DNA of 64,000 nt from Microlunatus kandeliicorticis (GCF_014137855.1 NZ_JACGWT010000001.1:930001-994000); one strand, 5' to 3'; positions 35,488 to 45,272 are shown, counted from the first letter of the stretch. Program-made: numbers and translations. The notes: generated by a model from the letters alone, not told the origin.

Positions 35488-36795
35488 GTGCCTGACGTCG
35501 CCACCGAGACCGCGTTGACCCCCGAGTCGACCACCACATCGGCGACCCCGGACGCCCGCCGCGAGAACGCCGGGTCCACCCGCGCCGCGCTCGACGCCAC
35601 CATCACCCGGCAGGCCGAGGCCCTCTTCGACGACCTCGTCGACATCCGCCGCGACCTGCACGCCCACCCCGAGACCGCCCGCAACGAGCACCGCACCACC
35701 CGTCGGATCAGCGAGGTGCTGCGCGCCGCCGGGCTCGAACCGCGGGTCCTCCCGGTCGGCACCGGCCTGCTCTGCGACGTCGTCCCGACCGACCCGGTGG
35801 CGGCCGCCCGGCCGTGGATCGGGCTCCGGGCCGACATCGACGCCCTGCCCATCACCGACGGCAAGCACGTCGAGTACCGCTCGCAGAACCCGGGCGTCTG
35901 CCACGCCTGCGGGCACGACGTCCACACCACCGTGGTGCTGGGCGTCGGCCGCGTGCTCGCCGCGCTCCGCGACGCCGGCACCCTGCCGCGACCGGTCCGG
36001 CTGATCTTCCAGCCCGCCGAGGAGGCTAGCCCGTGCGGCTCGCTGGACGCGATCGCCGGCGGCGCGCTGACCGACCTGACCGAGGTCTACGCGGTGCACT
36101 GCGACCCCAAGCTCGAGGTCGGCACCATCGGGCTCAAGGTCGGCCCGATCACCGCGGCCTGCGACCGGATCCTGGTCCGGGTCAGCGGCACCGGCGGGCA
36201 CACCTCGCGTCCGCACCTCACCGCCGACGTGGTCGGCGCGCTCAGCCTGGTGGCCACCTCGACCCCGCTGCTGCTGTCCCGGCGGATCGACCCGCGGGTC
36301 GGCGCCTCGCTGATCTGGGGTCGGATCCAGGCCGGCTCGGCCTGCAACGCGATCCCCAGCGAGGGCGAGATCGAGGGCACCATGCGGGCGCTCCAGGTGG
36401 ACGGCTGGAAGATCGCCGAGGACATGCTGCCCGAGATCGTCACCGAGCTGGCCACACCGTTCGGGGTCAAGGTCGACGTCGAGATGGTGCCCGGCATCCC
36501 GCCGACGGTGAACCACGCGGTCGGCATCGAGCGGCTCACCGACGCCGCGGGCCGGCTGCTCGCACCCGGGGCCGTGCTGCCCACCGAGCAGTCGCTCGGC
36601 GGCGAGGACTTCGCCTGGATGCTCCAGCGGGTCCCCGGCGCGCTGGCCCGGCTCGGTGTCCGCGAGCGCGGCGTCGAGGGCTTCGCCGACATCCACCAGC
36701 CGACGTTCACCGTCGACGAGGAGGCCATCGCGGTCGGCGTCCGGCTGCTGGCCGGGGTCGCCACCCGCACCGACGGGACCGACGCCGAGGGCTGA
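35488..36795 (+). CDS. M20-family amidohydrolase/peptidase
   Basis: The 435-residue protein belongs to the M20/amidohydrolase family (IAA-amino acid hydrolase, hippurate hydrolase group). Motifs are RRDLHAHPE, GLRADIDALPI, CHACGHDVHTTVVLG (metal ligands) and FQPAEEASPCGS with the catalytic glutamate, followed by a dimerisation domain and a C-terminal GGEDFAWMLQRVPGA. It hydrolyses N-acyl amino acids or similar amides in the cytoplasm. The exact substrate is unknown. The 40-residue N-terminal tail before the catalytic domain is Thr- and Ala-rich. It runs in the same direction as the nucleoside operon but is separated by a 242-bp gap. Confidence 0.85.
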   Translation: MPDVATETALTPESTTTSATPDARRENAGSTRAALDATITRQAEALFDDLVDIRRDLHAHPETARNEHRTTRRISEVLRAAGLEPRVLPVGTGLLCDVVPTDPVAAARPWIGLRADIDALPITDGKHVEYRSQNPGVCHACGHDVHTTVVLGVGRVLAALRDAGTLPRPVRLIFQPAEEASPCGSLDAIAGGALTDLTEVYAVHCDPKLEVGTIGLKVGPITAACDRILVRVSGTGGHTSRPHLTADVVGALSLVATSTPLLLSRRIDPRVGASLIWGRIQAGSACNAIPSEGEIEGTMRALQVDGWKIAEDMLPEIVTELATPFGVKVDVEMVPGIPPTVNHAVGIERLTDAAGRLLAPGAVLPTEQSLGGEDFAWMLQRVPGALARLGVRERGVEGFADIHQPTFTVDEEAIAVGVRLLAGVATRTDGTDAEG

Positions 36796-36870
36796 ACGTC
36801 CCGGGTTACGAACCGGTATCGCCCCCGATACGGGGCCTCGCCCAGCGCGACAAACCCCGGTCGTGCTGGC

Positions 36871-36876
36871 TACAGT
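36871..36876 (+). promoter_or_regulatory. Possible -10 (TACAGT) of the nucleoside operon
   Basis: In the 242-bp gap between the amidohydrolase and BMP genes, TACAGT is the clearest -10-like box. A small hairpin, GTATCG-CCCC-CGATAC at 36816-36831, precedes it and could end the amidohydrolase transcript. The leader from here to the GTG would be about 160 nt. Confidence 0.35.
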
Positions 36877-37037
36877 GCGGCAAAAGCCCGCACCGACACG
36901 TCGTCACCGGTAAATGCTGCCGTCAGCGACGAGCCGACACCGCACGCGCCGACCGCGGCGACGTCGACCGGTGGGGCCGCCGCGGAACCGGTCATCCCGG
37001 TCCGCACCGACGACATCCGCGCGAGGAGAACACCCAG

Positions 37038-38177
37038 GTGAAGACCGCCACCCGCCGACTGCTGCTCACCACTCCGGCCCTGATCGGCGCCGCCGCGCTC
37101 AGCCTCTCCGGCTGCGCCAAGCCGCCGGCCCCGGCCGGCCAGAGCTCCTCCTCGGCCGCGCCGAGCTCGGGCACCAGCGCCTCGGGCGCGAGCAGCGACT
37201 TCAAGGCCTGCATGGTCTCCGACACCGCCGGCTTCAACGACAAGTCGTTCAACCAGACCTCGCTCAAGGGCCTGACCGACGCCGCCTCGGCCTACGGGAT
37301 CCAGACCGACAAGATCCAGTCCTCCAGCGCGTCGGACTACGCCAAGAACCTCAGCTCGATGGTCAGCGCCGGCTGCAACATGGTGGTCTCGGTCGGCTTC
37401 CTGCTCGCCGACGACACCCTGGCCGCGGCGAAGGCCAACCCGAAGGTCAAGTTCGCGATCGTCGACGACAACGACCCGAAGTTCGCCGGCACGAAGAACC
37501 TCAAGCCGCTGGTCTTCAACACCGCGCAGTCCTCGTTCCTCGGCGGCTACCTGGCGGCGGCGATGACCAAGACCGGCAAGGTCGGCACCTTCGGCGGCGC
37601 CAAGATCCCGACCGTCACGATCTACATGGACGGCTTCGCCCAGGGCGTCGAGTACTACAACAAGACCAAGGGCAAGAACGTTCAGGTGCTCGGCTGGGAC
37701 TCGGCCAAGCAGGACGGCCAGTTCGTCCCCGGCGACAACCCGTTCGAGAACACCTCCGGTGGCCAGCAGACCGCGCAGGCGCTGACCAGTCAGGGCGCCG
37801 ACGTCATCTTCCCGGTGGCCGGCGGCGCCGGCGTCGGTGCGCTCCAGGTGGCCAAGGCCAGCGGCGGCAAGGTCAACGCGATCTGGGTCGACGCCGACGG
37901 CTGCCAGACCCAGCCCAACTACTGCTCGAGCATCATCACCAGCGTGTTCAAGGGCATGGACGTCTCGGTCAAGGACGCGATCGGCGACGCCCTGCAGAAC
38001 AAGTTCACCAGCACCGCCTTCGTGGGCACGCTGCAGAACGGGGGCACCGGGCTGACCGGTTTCCACGACTTCGACAGCAAGGTCCCGGGCGACGTCAAGA
38101 CCGAGCTCGACCAGCTCAAGAGCGACATCGAGTCGGGCAAGATCACCATCACCTCGAAGTCGCAGCCCTCGTCCTGA
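37038..38177 (+). CDS. BMP-family nucleoside-binding lipoprotein
   Basis: The 379-residue protein has a lipoprotein signal peptide with lipobox LSGC (Cys26), a Ser/Thr/Ala-rich linker to about residue 54 and a BMP (PnrA/Med) domain. That domain includes DTAGFNDKSFNQTSLKGL, SSASDYAKNLSSMVSAGCN and IWVDADGCQTQP. Members are the substrate-binding subunits of ABC importers for purine nucleosides. GAGGAG lies 9 nt before the GTG. It is the first gene of an apparent operon with the ATPase, two permeases, cdd and add, which supports a nucleoside ligand. Confidence 0.88.
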   Translation: MKTATRRLLLTTPALIGAAALSLSGCAKPPAPAGQSSSSAAPSSGTSASGASSDFKACMVSDTAGFNDKSFNQTSLKGLTDAASAYGIQTDKIQSSSASDYAKNLSSMVSAGCNMVVSVGFLLADDTLAAAKANPKVKFAIVDDNDPKFAGTKNLKPLVFNTAQSSFLGGYLAAAMTKTGKVGTFGGAKIPTVTIYMDGFAQGVEYYNKTKGKNVQVLGWDSAKQDGQFVPGDNPFENTSGGQQTAQALTSQGADVIFPVAGGAGVGALQVAKASGGKVNAIWVDADGCQTQPNYCSSIITSVFKGMDVSVKDAIGDALQNKFTSTAFVGTLQNGGTGLTGFHDFDSKVPGDVKTELDQLKSDIESGKITITSKSQPSS

Positions 38178-38207
38178 CGCGGTCCTGACCACCGGGACCC
38201 GGTCACG

Positions 38208-39800
38208 ATGACCACCCAGCCGGACCAGACCGCCGAGCCGCAGCCCGCACCCGGGCTGCGGCTGCGCGGCATGACCAAGCGGTTCGGGTCGCTGGTCGCG
38301 AACGACGCGATCGACCTCGACATCGAGCCGGGACGGATCCACTGCCTGCTCGGCGAGAACGGCGCCGGCAAGTCGACGCTGATGAACGTCCTCTACGGGC
38401 TGCTGCAGCCCGACGAGGGCGAGATCACGGTGGACGGCGAGCCGGTCCGGATCGGCAGCCCCAAGCAGGCGATGGCCGCCGGGATCGGCATGGTGCACCA
38501 GCACTTCATGCTGGTCGACGTCTTCACCGTGGCCGAGAACCTGGTGCTCGGCCGCGAGGGCGGTGCCCTGCTCGACATGCGCCGGGCCCGTCGCACCGTC
38601 CGCGAGCTGTCCGACCGGTACGGGTTCGCGGTCGACCCGGACGCGGTGATCGAGGACCTGCCGGTCGGCGTCCAGCAGCGGGTGGAGATCCTCAAGGCGC
38701 TGGCCAACGACGCCCGGTTCCTGATCTTCGACGAGCCGACCGCGGTGCTCACCCCGCAGGAGACCGACGAGCTGATCGCGGTGATCAAGTCGCTGCGCGA
38801 CGAGGGTCGCGCGATCGTCTTCATCACCCACAAGCTCCGCGAGGTCCGCGAGCTGGCCGACACCATCACCGTGATCCGCCGCGGCAAGGTGGTCGGCACC
38901 GCCGAGCCGGGGGAGTCCGAGGCCAAGCTGGCCGAGCTGATGGTCGGCCGGTCGGTCAACCTCACCGTGGCCAAGGCGGCGCCCGCCACCGAGGGCGACC
39001 CGCGGCTGGTGGTCCGGGGGCTGTCGGTGACCGGCCCGACCGGGGTGCCGGTGGTGCGCGACGTCGACCTCGACGTGCACGGCGGCGAGATCGTCTGCAT
39101 CGCCGGCGTGCAGGGCAACGGCCAGACCGAGCTGGCCGAGGCGCTGCTCGGCACCGTCCCGGTCAGCGCGGGCGGCGTCGAGCTCGACGGCACGCCGATC
39201 ACCCGGCTGACCCCGCGACAGCGGATCGACCTCGGCCTCGGCTTCGTCCCCGAGGACCGCCAGCGCGACGGGTTCGTCGGCAGCTTCTCCGTGGCCGAGA
39301 ACCTGGTGCTCAACCACGTCACCGAGCCGCCGTACGCGTCCGGCATCGGGCTCCGGGTCGACCGGATCCGCGCCGAGGCGCTCGACCGGGTGGCCGAGTT
39401 CGACATCCGCACCCAGTCGGTCGACACCCCGGTCAGCGCGCTGTCCGGGGGCAACCAGCAGAAGGTGGTGCTGGCCCGCGAGATGTCGCGGCCGCTGGCC
39501 GTGATGATCGCCAACCAGCCGACCCGGGGCGTCGACGTCGGGGCGATCGAGTTCCTGCACGCCCGGCTCGTCGCCGAGCGCGACCGCGGGACGGCGGTGG
39601 TGATCGTCTCGACCGAGCTCGACGAGGTGATCGCGCTGGCCGACCGGATCGTGGTGATGTGCGGCGGCCGGATCGTCGGCATCGTCCCGGCCAACACCTC
39701 GCGCGAGGTGCTCGGCCTGATGATGGCCGGGGTCTCCGCCGACGAGGCGATGCGGACGGCGGCCACCACCACCGAGGACGTCAACGAGGTGATCACGTGA
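38208..39800 (+). CDS. ABC transporter ATPase (nucleoside importer, duplicated NBD)
   Basis: The 530-residue protein has two nucleotide-binding domains. The N-terminal one is complete: Walker A GENGAGKST, the signature-like region PVGVQQRVEILKAL and Walker B LIFDEPTAVL. The C-terminal one has a degenerate Walker A (GVQGNGQTE, no lysine), a canonical signature LSGGNQQKVVLAR and an altered Walker B (MIANQPTRGVDVG), so one of the two sites should be weak, as in RbsA/MglA-type ATPases. The stop overlaps the next start (GTGA). Energises the two downstream permeases. Confidence 0.92.
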   Translation: MTTQPDQTAEPQPAPGLRLRGMTKRFGSLVANDAIDLDIEPGRIHCLLGENGAGKSTLMNVLYGLLQPDEGEITVDGEPVRIGSPKQAMAAGIGMVHQHFMLVDVFTVAENLVLGREGGALLDMRRARRTVRELSDRYGFAVDPDAVIEDLPVGVQQRVEILKALANDARFLIFDEPTAVLTPQETDELIAVIKSLRDEGRAIVFITHKLREVRELADTITVIRRGKVVGTAEPGESEAKLAELMVGRSVNLTVAKAAPATEGDPRLVVRGLSVTGPTGVPVVRDVDLDVHGGEIVCIAGVQGNGQTELAEALLGTVPVSAGGVELDGTPITRLTPRQRIDLGLGFVPEDRQRDGFVGSFSVAENLVLNHVTEPPYASGIGLRVDRIRAEALDRVAEFDIRTQSVDTPVSALSGGNQQKVVLAREMSRPLAVMIANQPTRGVDVGAIEFLHARLVAERDRGTAVVIVSTELDEVIALADRIVVMCGGRIVGIVPANTSREVLGLMMAGVSADEAMRTAATTTEDVNEVIT

Positions 39801-41011
39801 GCGGCACCGCCACCGTGCCCGACAGCGGCGCGCCGGCGCCGGCCGGGAAGCAGCCGACCGCCCCGCCGCCGCGGGCGAACCGCGGCTTCCCCTGGACCGA
39901 GCTGGCCACCACGGTGGCCGCCTTCGTGCTGGCCTTCCTGGTCGGTGCGCTGCTGATGATCTTCTCCGACCCGAAGATCCTCTCCCAGCCGCAGTACTTC
40001 GGCTACCTGGCCACCCAGAAGGTGGTGTCGGCCTACGGCGCGCTGATCGACGGCTCAGTCGGCAGCTGGCAGGCGATCACCGAGTCGACCGCGCAGGCGG
40101 CCCCGCTGATCTGCGGCGGGCTGGGCGTCGGGCTGGCCTTCCGGGCCGGGCTGTTCAACATCGGCGGCCAGGGGCAGGCGATCTGGGGTGCGATCCTCGC
40201 CGCCTACGTCGGCTTCAGCTGGCACCTCCCGCCGGTCGTCCAGCTGGTGGTGGCGGTCATCGCCGGGGTGCTCGGCGGCGCGGTCTGGGGCGGGCTGGTC
40301 GGCTGGCTCAAGGCCCGCACCGGCGCGCACGAGGTGATCGTCACGATCATGCTCAACTACGTCGCCGCCGGCCTGCTCGGCTATCTGCTCACCACCAGTG
40401 CCTTCCAGCGGCCGGGCCGCACCGACCCGATCTCGCCGGTGGTCGACTGGAACGCGACCTTCCCGCGGCTCGCGGGCAGCCAGCTGCACCTCGGCTTCGT
40501 GCTGGCGCTGCTCGCCGCGGTGGCGGTCTGGTGGATCCTCGACCGGTCGACGATCGGCTTCACGATCAAGGCGGTCGGGGCCAACCCGAACGCCGCGGCG
40601 ACCGCCGGGATGAGCGTCGCCCGCACGACGATCATCGCGATGACCCTGGCCGGGGCGCTGGCCGGTCTGGCCGGCGTGCAGGCCGCGCTCGGCCCGACCA
40701 CCGGCGGCACCCCGGTGCCGCTGTCCAACGGGATCGTCGGCACCATCGGCTTCGACGCGATCACCGTCGCGCTGCTCGGCCGGTCGCGTCCGCTGGGCAC
40801 CGTGCTGGCCGGGCTGCTGTTCGGGGCCCTGCACGCCGGTGGGCTGGCCATGCAGAGCATCGCGCAGACCCCGCTGACCCTGACCACGGTGCTCCAGGCG
40901 CTGATCGTGATGTTCGTGGCCGCGCCGATGCTGGTCACCAAGCTGCTGCCGTTCCTGCGAGGACGCCGGGTCGGCACCGGCGTCCCGTCGAGCTCGGGAG
41001 GTCTCGCGTGA
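39797..41011 (+). CDS. ABC permease 1 (nucleoside importer)
   Basis: The 404-residue protein is a BPD_transp_2-type permease with about 10 membrane helices after a Pro/Ala-rich cytosolic tail of about 35 residues. Conserved features include AFRAGLFNIGGQGQAIWGA, HEVIVTIMLNYVAAGLLGYL and AVGANPNAAATAGMSVART. It forms the translocation path with the second permease. The GTG start overlaps the ATPase stop by 4 nt. It is homologous to YufP-type permeases of nucleoside uptake systems. Confidence 0.88.
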   Translation: MSGTATVPDSGAPAPAGKQPTAPPPRANRGFPWTELATTVAAFVLAFLVGALLMIFSDPKILSQPQYFGYLATQKVVSAYGALIDGSVGSWQAITESTAQAAPLICGGLGVGLAFRAGLFNIGGQGQAIWGAILAAYVGFSWHLPPVVQLVVAVIAGVLGGAVWGGLVGWLKARTGAHEVIVTIMLNYVAAGLLGYLLTTSAFQRPGRTDPISPVVDWNATFPRLAGSQLHLGFVLALLAAVAVWWILDRSTIGFTIKAVGANPNAAATAGMSVARTTIIAMTLAGALAGLAGVQAALGPTTGGTPVPLSNGIVGTIGFDAITVALLGRSRPLGTVLAGLLFGALHAGGLAMQSIAQTPLTLTTVLQALIVMFVAAPMLVTKLLPFLRGRRVGTGVPSSSGGLA

Positions 41012-42330
41012 GCGCCCCCGCCACCCCGGCCGTGCCCAGCGCCCCCACCCCGCCGCCGCCGGCCGCCGCGACCCCGGGGCCGCGGCTCGAGTCGGCCGAG
41101 AAGCGTCGCCAGCGGCTCTCCACCGGCGTGCTGATCGTCGTGGTGGGCGTGCTGCTGCTGGTGCTGCTGGCCTCCACCCACGGCGCCTCCCGGTTCGCGC
41201 TGTCCAACGCGTTCGACCCGGTCCAGCTGCCCACGGTGAGCCTGCCCGGGCTGCCGACCGTGCTGGTCTGCGCGGTGCTCTGCCTGCTGGCCGGCGCCGG
41301 CTTCGTCTCCGGACGGCTGCACGGCCGGCTGCCCGCGGTGGCCGGGACGGTGGCCGGCATCGCCTTCACCCTCGGCTTCCTGGCCTGGGCCGCCGCCGGT
41401 CGCGACCTGCCGTTCCCGGTCAGCAACCAGTTCGCCGGCACCCTCAGCCTGGCCACCCCACTGGTCTTCGGTGCCCTCTGCGGTGTGCTCTGCGAACGCG
41501 CCGGCGTGGTCAACGTCTCGATCGAGGGCCAGTTCCTGGTCTCGGCCTTCGTGGCCGCGGTGGTCGGTTCGGTGACCGGCTCGCTGGCCGCGGCGATCGT
41601 CTCGGCGATGGTGGCCGGCTTCGGGATGGCGGTGCTGCTGGCGCTCTTCGCGATCGGGTTCAAGGTCAACCAGGTGGTGCTCGGCGTCGTCCTCAACGTC
41701 TTCGCCAGCGGCATCACCGGGTTCCTCTTCGACCAGCTGGTCAGCCCGCAGGCCGAGAAGCTCAACAGCGCGCCGGTGATGGCGGCCCTGCCCATCCCCG
41801 GGCTGAGCAAGATCCCGTTCTTCGGTCCGGTGCTGTTCTCCCAGCCGGTGCTGGCCTACCTCGCGGTGATCGCTGTCGTGCTGGTCTGGTGGCTGCTCAC
41901 CCGGACCAGCTGGGGGCTGCGGATCCGCTCGGTCGGCGAGCACCCGGCGGCGGCCGAGGTGGTCGGCATCAGCGTCACCGGCGTCCGCTGGTCGGCGGTG
42001 CTGGCCGGCGGTCTGCTGGCCGGGCTCGGTGGTTCGTTCTTCACCGTCGGGGCCACCGGTTCGTTCGACAAGGACTTCACCGTGGGCAACGGCTTCATCG
42101 CGCTGGCCGCGCTGATCATGGGCCGGTGGAACCCGGTGCTGGCCGCGCTGATGGCGGTCTTCTTCGGCTTCGTCACCCAGATGGGCTCGCAGATGCAGAC
42201 CCTCAGCACCCCGGTGCCCAGCCAGTTCCTGCTGCTGCTGCCCTACGTCGCCACGATCATCGCGGTGGCCGGGCTGATCGGCCGGGTGCGGGCTCCGGCC
42301 GCCGACGGCGAACCGTACGAGAAGGGCTGA
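41008..42330 (+). CDS. ABC permease 2 (nucleoside importer)
   Basis: The 440-residue protein is a second BPD_transp_2-type permease. It has AGVVNVSIEGQFLVSAFVAA, VNQVVLGVVLNVFASGITGF and SVGEHPAAAEVVGISVTGVR, together with about 10 helices plus an extra N-terminal hydrophobic portion. A Pro/Ala-rich cytosolic tail precedes the helices. The GTG start overlaps the permease 1 stop by 4 nt. Its stop is 2 nt before the cdd start. Corresponds to YufQ-type permeases. Confidence 0.88.
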   Translation: MSAPATPAVPSAPTPPPPAAATPGPRLESAEKRRQRLSTGVLIVVVGVLLLVLLASTHGASRFALSNAFDPVQLPTVSLPGLPTVLVCAVLCLLAGAGFVSGRLHGRLPAVAGTVAGIAFTLGFLAWAAAGRDLPFPVSNQFAGTLSLATPLVFGALCGVLCERAGVVNVSIEGQFLVSAFVAAVVGSVTGSLAAAIVSAMVAGFGMAVLLALFAIGFKVNQVVLGVVLNVFASGITGFLFDQLVSPQAEKLNSAPVMAALPIPGLSKIPFFGPVLFSQPVLAYLAVIAVVLVWWLLTRTSWGLRIRSVGEHPAAAEVVGISVTGVRWSAVLAGGLLAGLGGSFFTVGATGSFDKDFTVGNGFIALAALIMGRWNPVLAALMAVFFGFVTQMGSQMQTLSTPVPSQFLLLLPYVATIIAVAGLIGRVRAPAADGEPYEKG

Positions 42331-42332
42331 GC

Positions 42333-42764
42333 GTGACCGACGACCGCACCGGGACGAACCGCCCCGAGATCGACTGGGACGCGCTCCGGACCGCCGCCCG
42401 GGAGATCAGTCGCAAGGCCTACGTGCCCTATTCGCGGTTCCCGGTCGGGGCCGCGGCGCTGGTCGACGACGGCCGGGTGGTCACCGGGTGCAACATCGAG
42501 AACGCCTCCTACGGCGTGACGCTGTGCGCCGAGTGCGCGATGGTCTCCGAGCTGGTCACCCAGGGGACGGGCACGCCCGGCCGCCTGGTTGCGTTCGCCT
42601 GCGTCGACAAGCACGGGGCGGTGCTGATGCCGTGCGGCCGCTGCCGGCAGCTGCTCTGGGAGTTCGGCGGGCCCGACCTGCTGGTGGACAGCCCGAGCGG
42701 GATCGTCCCGATGACCGCGGTGTTGCCCGACGCGTTCGGGCCGCACGACCTCGAGACCCGCTGA
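42333..42764 (+). CDS. cdd: Cytidine deaminase
   Basis: The 143-residue tetrameric-type enzyme has CNIENASYGVTLCAECAMV with zinc ligand Cys65 and catalytic Glu67, and PCGRCRQLLWEF with Cys101 and Cys104. It deaminates cytidine and deoxycytidine to uridine forms in pyrimidine salvage. The GTG start lies 2 nt after the permease stop, so it is cotranscribed with the uptake system. Length and motifs are normal; the C-terminal SPSGIVPMTAVLPDAFGP segment is typical. Confidence 0.93.
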   Translation: MTDDRTGTNRPEIDWDALRTAAREISRKAYVPYSRFPVGAAALVDDGRVVTGCNIENASYGVTLCAECAMVSELVTQGTGTPGRLVAFACVDKHGAVLMPCGRCRQLLWEFGGPDLLVDSPSGIVPMTAVLPDAFGPHDLETR

Positions 42765-42819
42765 GCCCATCCCGGTTCGGACTGCGTCCGAGCCGACCAC
42801 CACGAAGGAACCCGCCCGC

Positions 42820-43896
42820 ATGACGCTGGATCCCGAGCTCGTCCGTCGCGCCCCGAAGGTGCTGCTCCACGACCACCTCGACGGCGGGTTGCGCCCGGCC
42901 ACGGTGGCCGAGCTGGCCGTCGAGGTCGACCACCCGCTGCCGGTGACCGACACCGACGCGCTCGGCCGCTGGTTCGCCGAGACCGCCGACTCGGGGTCGC
43001 TGCCCGCGTATCTCGAGACCTTCGACCACACCGTGGCGGTGATGCAGACCGCGCCGGCGCTGCGACGGGTGGCGCGCGAGTTCGTCGAGGACATGGTGGC
43101 CGACGGCGTGGTCTACGCCGAGACCCGGTGGGCGCCCAGCCAGCACACCGCGCGCGGTCTGAGCCTCACGGAGGCCGTCCGGGCCGTCCAGCAGGGCCTC
43201 GACGAGGGCGTGGCCGCCGCCGACCGCGCCGGGCACCCGATCCGGGTGGGCCAGCTGCTGACCGCGCTCCGGCACCAGGACGACAGCCCGGAGATCGCCG
43301 AGCTGGCGGGCTCCCTGCGCGGCGAGGGCGTGGTCGGCTTCGACATCGCCGGCCCCGAGGCCGGGTTCCCGCCGGTCGACCACCTGCCCGCACTGCAGCG
43401 GCTCAAAGAGCTCAACATGAAGATCACCATCCACGCCGGCGAGGCGTTCGGGCCGGCGTCGATCTGGCAGGCCGTGCAGCGGTGCGGGGCCGACCGGGTC
43501 GGGCACGGCGTCCGGCTGGTCGAGGACGTCACCGACGGTCCGGACGGGCCCCGGGTGGGCGAGCTCGGCGGCTATCTGCGAGATGCGCGGATCGCCCTCG
43601 AGCTGTGCCCGCGCTCGAACGTCCAGACCGGTGCGGTCGCCTCGGTCGCCGAGCACCCCATCGACCTGCTGACCCGGCTCGGCCTGCGGACCACGGTCAA
43701 CACCGACAACCGGCTGATGAGCGACACCACGCTGAGCAAGGAGTTCCTCGGCCTCGGCGAGGCGTTCGGCTACGGCCTGGACGAGCTGCGCCGGTTCACC
43801 CTCAACGCGGCCAAGGCGAGCTTCCTCGACCTCGACGCCCGGCGCGCGCTGATCACCGAGGTGATCGTCCCGGGTTACGCCGCGCTCGGCGTCTGA
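42820..43896 (+). CDS. add: Adenosine deaminase
   Basis: The 358-residue protein has the metal-binding HDHLDGG near residues 17-23, the ITIHAGEAFGPASIW motif with the catalytic glutamate, and VNTDNRLMSDTTLSKEF (the usual STDDP region). It deaminates adenosine and deoxyadenosine to inosine forms. GAAGGAAC precedes the ATG. In many actinobacteria deoA lies between cdd and add; here the gap is only 55 nt. Its 3' end overlaps the convergent BenE-type gene by 22 nt. Confidence 0.92.
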   Translation: MTLDPELVRRAPKVLLHDHLDGGLRPATVAELAVEVDHPLPVTDTDALGRWFAETADSGSLPAYLETFDHTVAVMQTAPALRRVAREFVEDMVADGVVYAETRWAPSQHTARGLSLTEAVRAVQQGLDEGVAAADRAGHPIRVGQLLTALRHQDDSPEIAELAGSLRGEGVVGFDIAGPEAGFPPVDHLPALQRLKELNMKITIHAGEAFGPASIWQAVQRCGADRVGHGVRLVEDVTDGPDGPRVGELGGYLRDARIALELCPRSNVQTGAVASVAEHPIDLLTRLGLRTTVNTDNRLMSDTTLSKEFLGLGEAFGYGLDELRRFTLNAAKASFLDLDARRALITEVIVPGYAALGV

Positions 43897-45098
43897 GGAC
43901 GGCGCCTCGCCCGGAGCAGCGCCCAGGCGACCAGACCGGTGACCAGGGCCCAGAACGCCGGCCCGATCCCCAGCACGGTCGACCCGCCCGCCGCGACCAG
44001 GAAGGTCAGCGCCGACGGGATCCGGTCGAGCACGGTGACCGGGGCCGGGACGCCGGCGAGCGGCGGTGCGCTCGGCGGCGGGTCGAGGGCCGCGGTCAGC
44101 GCCCCGGCCAGCACCGGCAGCAGGCCGAGCCCGGCGGCGGCCTCGACCGGGCCCTCGGGGCCGGTCGTGATCAGCCCGACCAAGGCGGGGGACAGCAGCC
44201 CCAGCACCACGTAGGTCAGCCCGGCCGTTCGCGCCGCCCGCCACCGTTCTGCGGGGTCGGGGTCGGCCTCCGGTGAGGCGGACAGCGCGGCGGTGATCGC
44301 GGCGAGGTTGATCGCGTGCCCACCGAACGGCGCCCCGAGCAGCGTGCCCACCCCGGTCACCGCCATCGACGGCCGCCACGGCGTCCGGTAGCCGTAGGAG
44401 GCGAGCACGGCGACGCCGGGGACGTTCTGCGCGGCCATCGTGACCACGTACAGCGGGAGCGCGACGCCGATCACTGCGCCGAGCGCGAACGACGGCGTGG
44501 TCCACACCGGGTGCGGGAGTAGCGTCACCGCCGGAGCCGCGCCGGGGCGGAGGGCGACCTCCAGCCCGACGACGACCAGCGCCAGCGCGAACGCGGCCGG
44601 GGTCGCCCAGCGCGGTGCGAGACGCTGGAGCACCAGCCAGACCACGATCACCGGCAGGGTGAGCAGCGGCGTGCTGACGGCCGCCCGGACCGGCGCCAGA
44701 CACAGCGGCACCAGCACCCCGGCCAGCATCGCCTGGGCCAGCGGGGTCGGGATCCGGCCGATCAGCCGCCCCAGCCCCGGCCAGGCGGCGGTCAGGCAGA
44801 TCAGCAGCCCGCTGACCAGGAAGGCCCCGATCGCGGCCGGCCAGCCGCCGACCACGGCGCCGGTGCCGACCAGCAGCGCCGACCCCGGGGTCGACCAGGC
44901 CAGCGTGACCGGCAGCCGGGTGCGGACGGCGAGCAGCGCGGTGCCCAGCCCCATGGTGAGGAACAGCACCAGCAGCCCGGAGGCCGCCTGCGCCGGACTC
45001 GCCCCGACCGCACGGAGCCCGGCCAGCACGACCGCGAAGGAGCTGGTCGAGCCGACCAGCGCGGTGACCAGGCCGGCCACCAGCGGTCGCGTGCGCAC
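43875..45098 (-). CDS. BenE-family transporter (benzoate/H+ symporter-like)
   Basis: The 407-residue protein has about 12 membrane helices and the BenE-family segments LVTALVGSTSSFAVVLAGL, AWSTPGSALLVGTGA, MAAQNVPGVAVLASYGY and LGAPFGGHAINLAAITAAL. BenE proteins import aromatic acids with protons, but the specificity of distant members is unproven. The start at the GTG 45098 is supported by AGAGGAG 6 nt upstream. No aromatic catabolism genes are nearby. It is divergent from the PhoX-type phosphatase and convergent with add. Confidence 0.85.
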   Translation of the reverse strand: MRTRPLVAGLVTALVGSTSSFAVVLAGLRAVGASPAQAASGLLVLFLTMGLGTALLAVRTRLPVTLAWSTPGSALLVGTGAVVGGWPAAIGAFLVSGLLICLTAAWPGLGRLIGRIPTPLAQAMLAGVLVPLCLAPVRAAVSTPLLTLPVIVVWLVLQRLAPRWATPAAFALALVVVGLEVALRPGAAPAVTLLPHPVWTTPSFALGAVIGVALPLYVVTMAAQNVPGVAVLASYGYRTPWRPSMAVTGVGTLLGAPFGGHAINLAAITAALSASPEADPDPAERWRAARTAGLTYVVLGLLSPALVGLITTGPEGPVEAAAGLGLLPVLAGALTAALDPPPSAPPLAGVPAPVTVLDRIPSALTFLVAAGGSTVLGIGPAFWALVTGLVAWALLRARRRPQTPSAA

Positions 45099-45272
45099 GG
45101 CGGCTCCTCTCGACGGCGGGTCACGGCGGTCCTCGTCCCGCGCGGGTGCCGGACGGCGCCAGCCAACCAGGCCGGACCGCGGTCGAGCAGCGTTTCCCGC
45201 GGCGCGGACGGGGCCGACGGGTGCGTGCACTCCGGGCACCCCTGTGCGTCGTCGGGCCGGGGACACCGGCGA

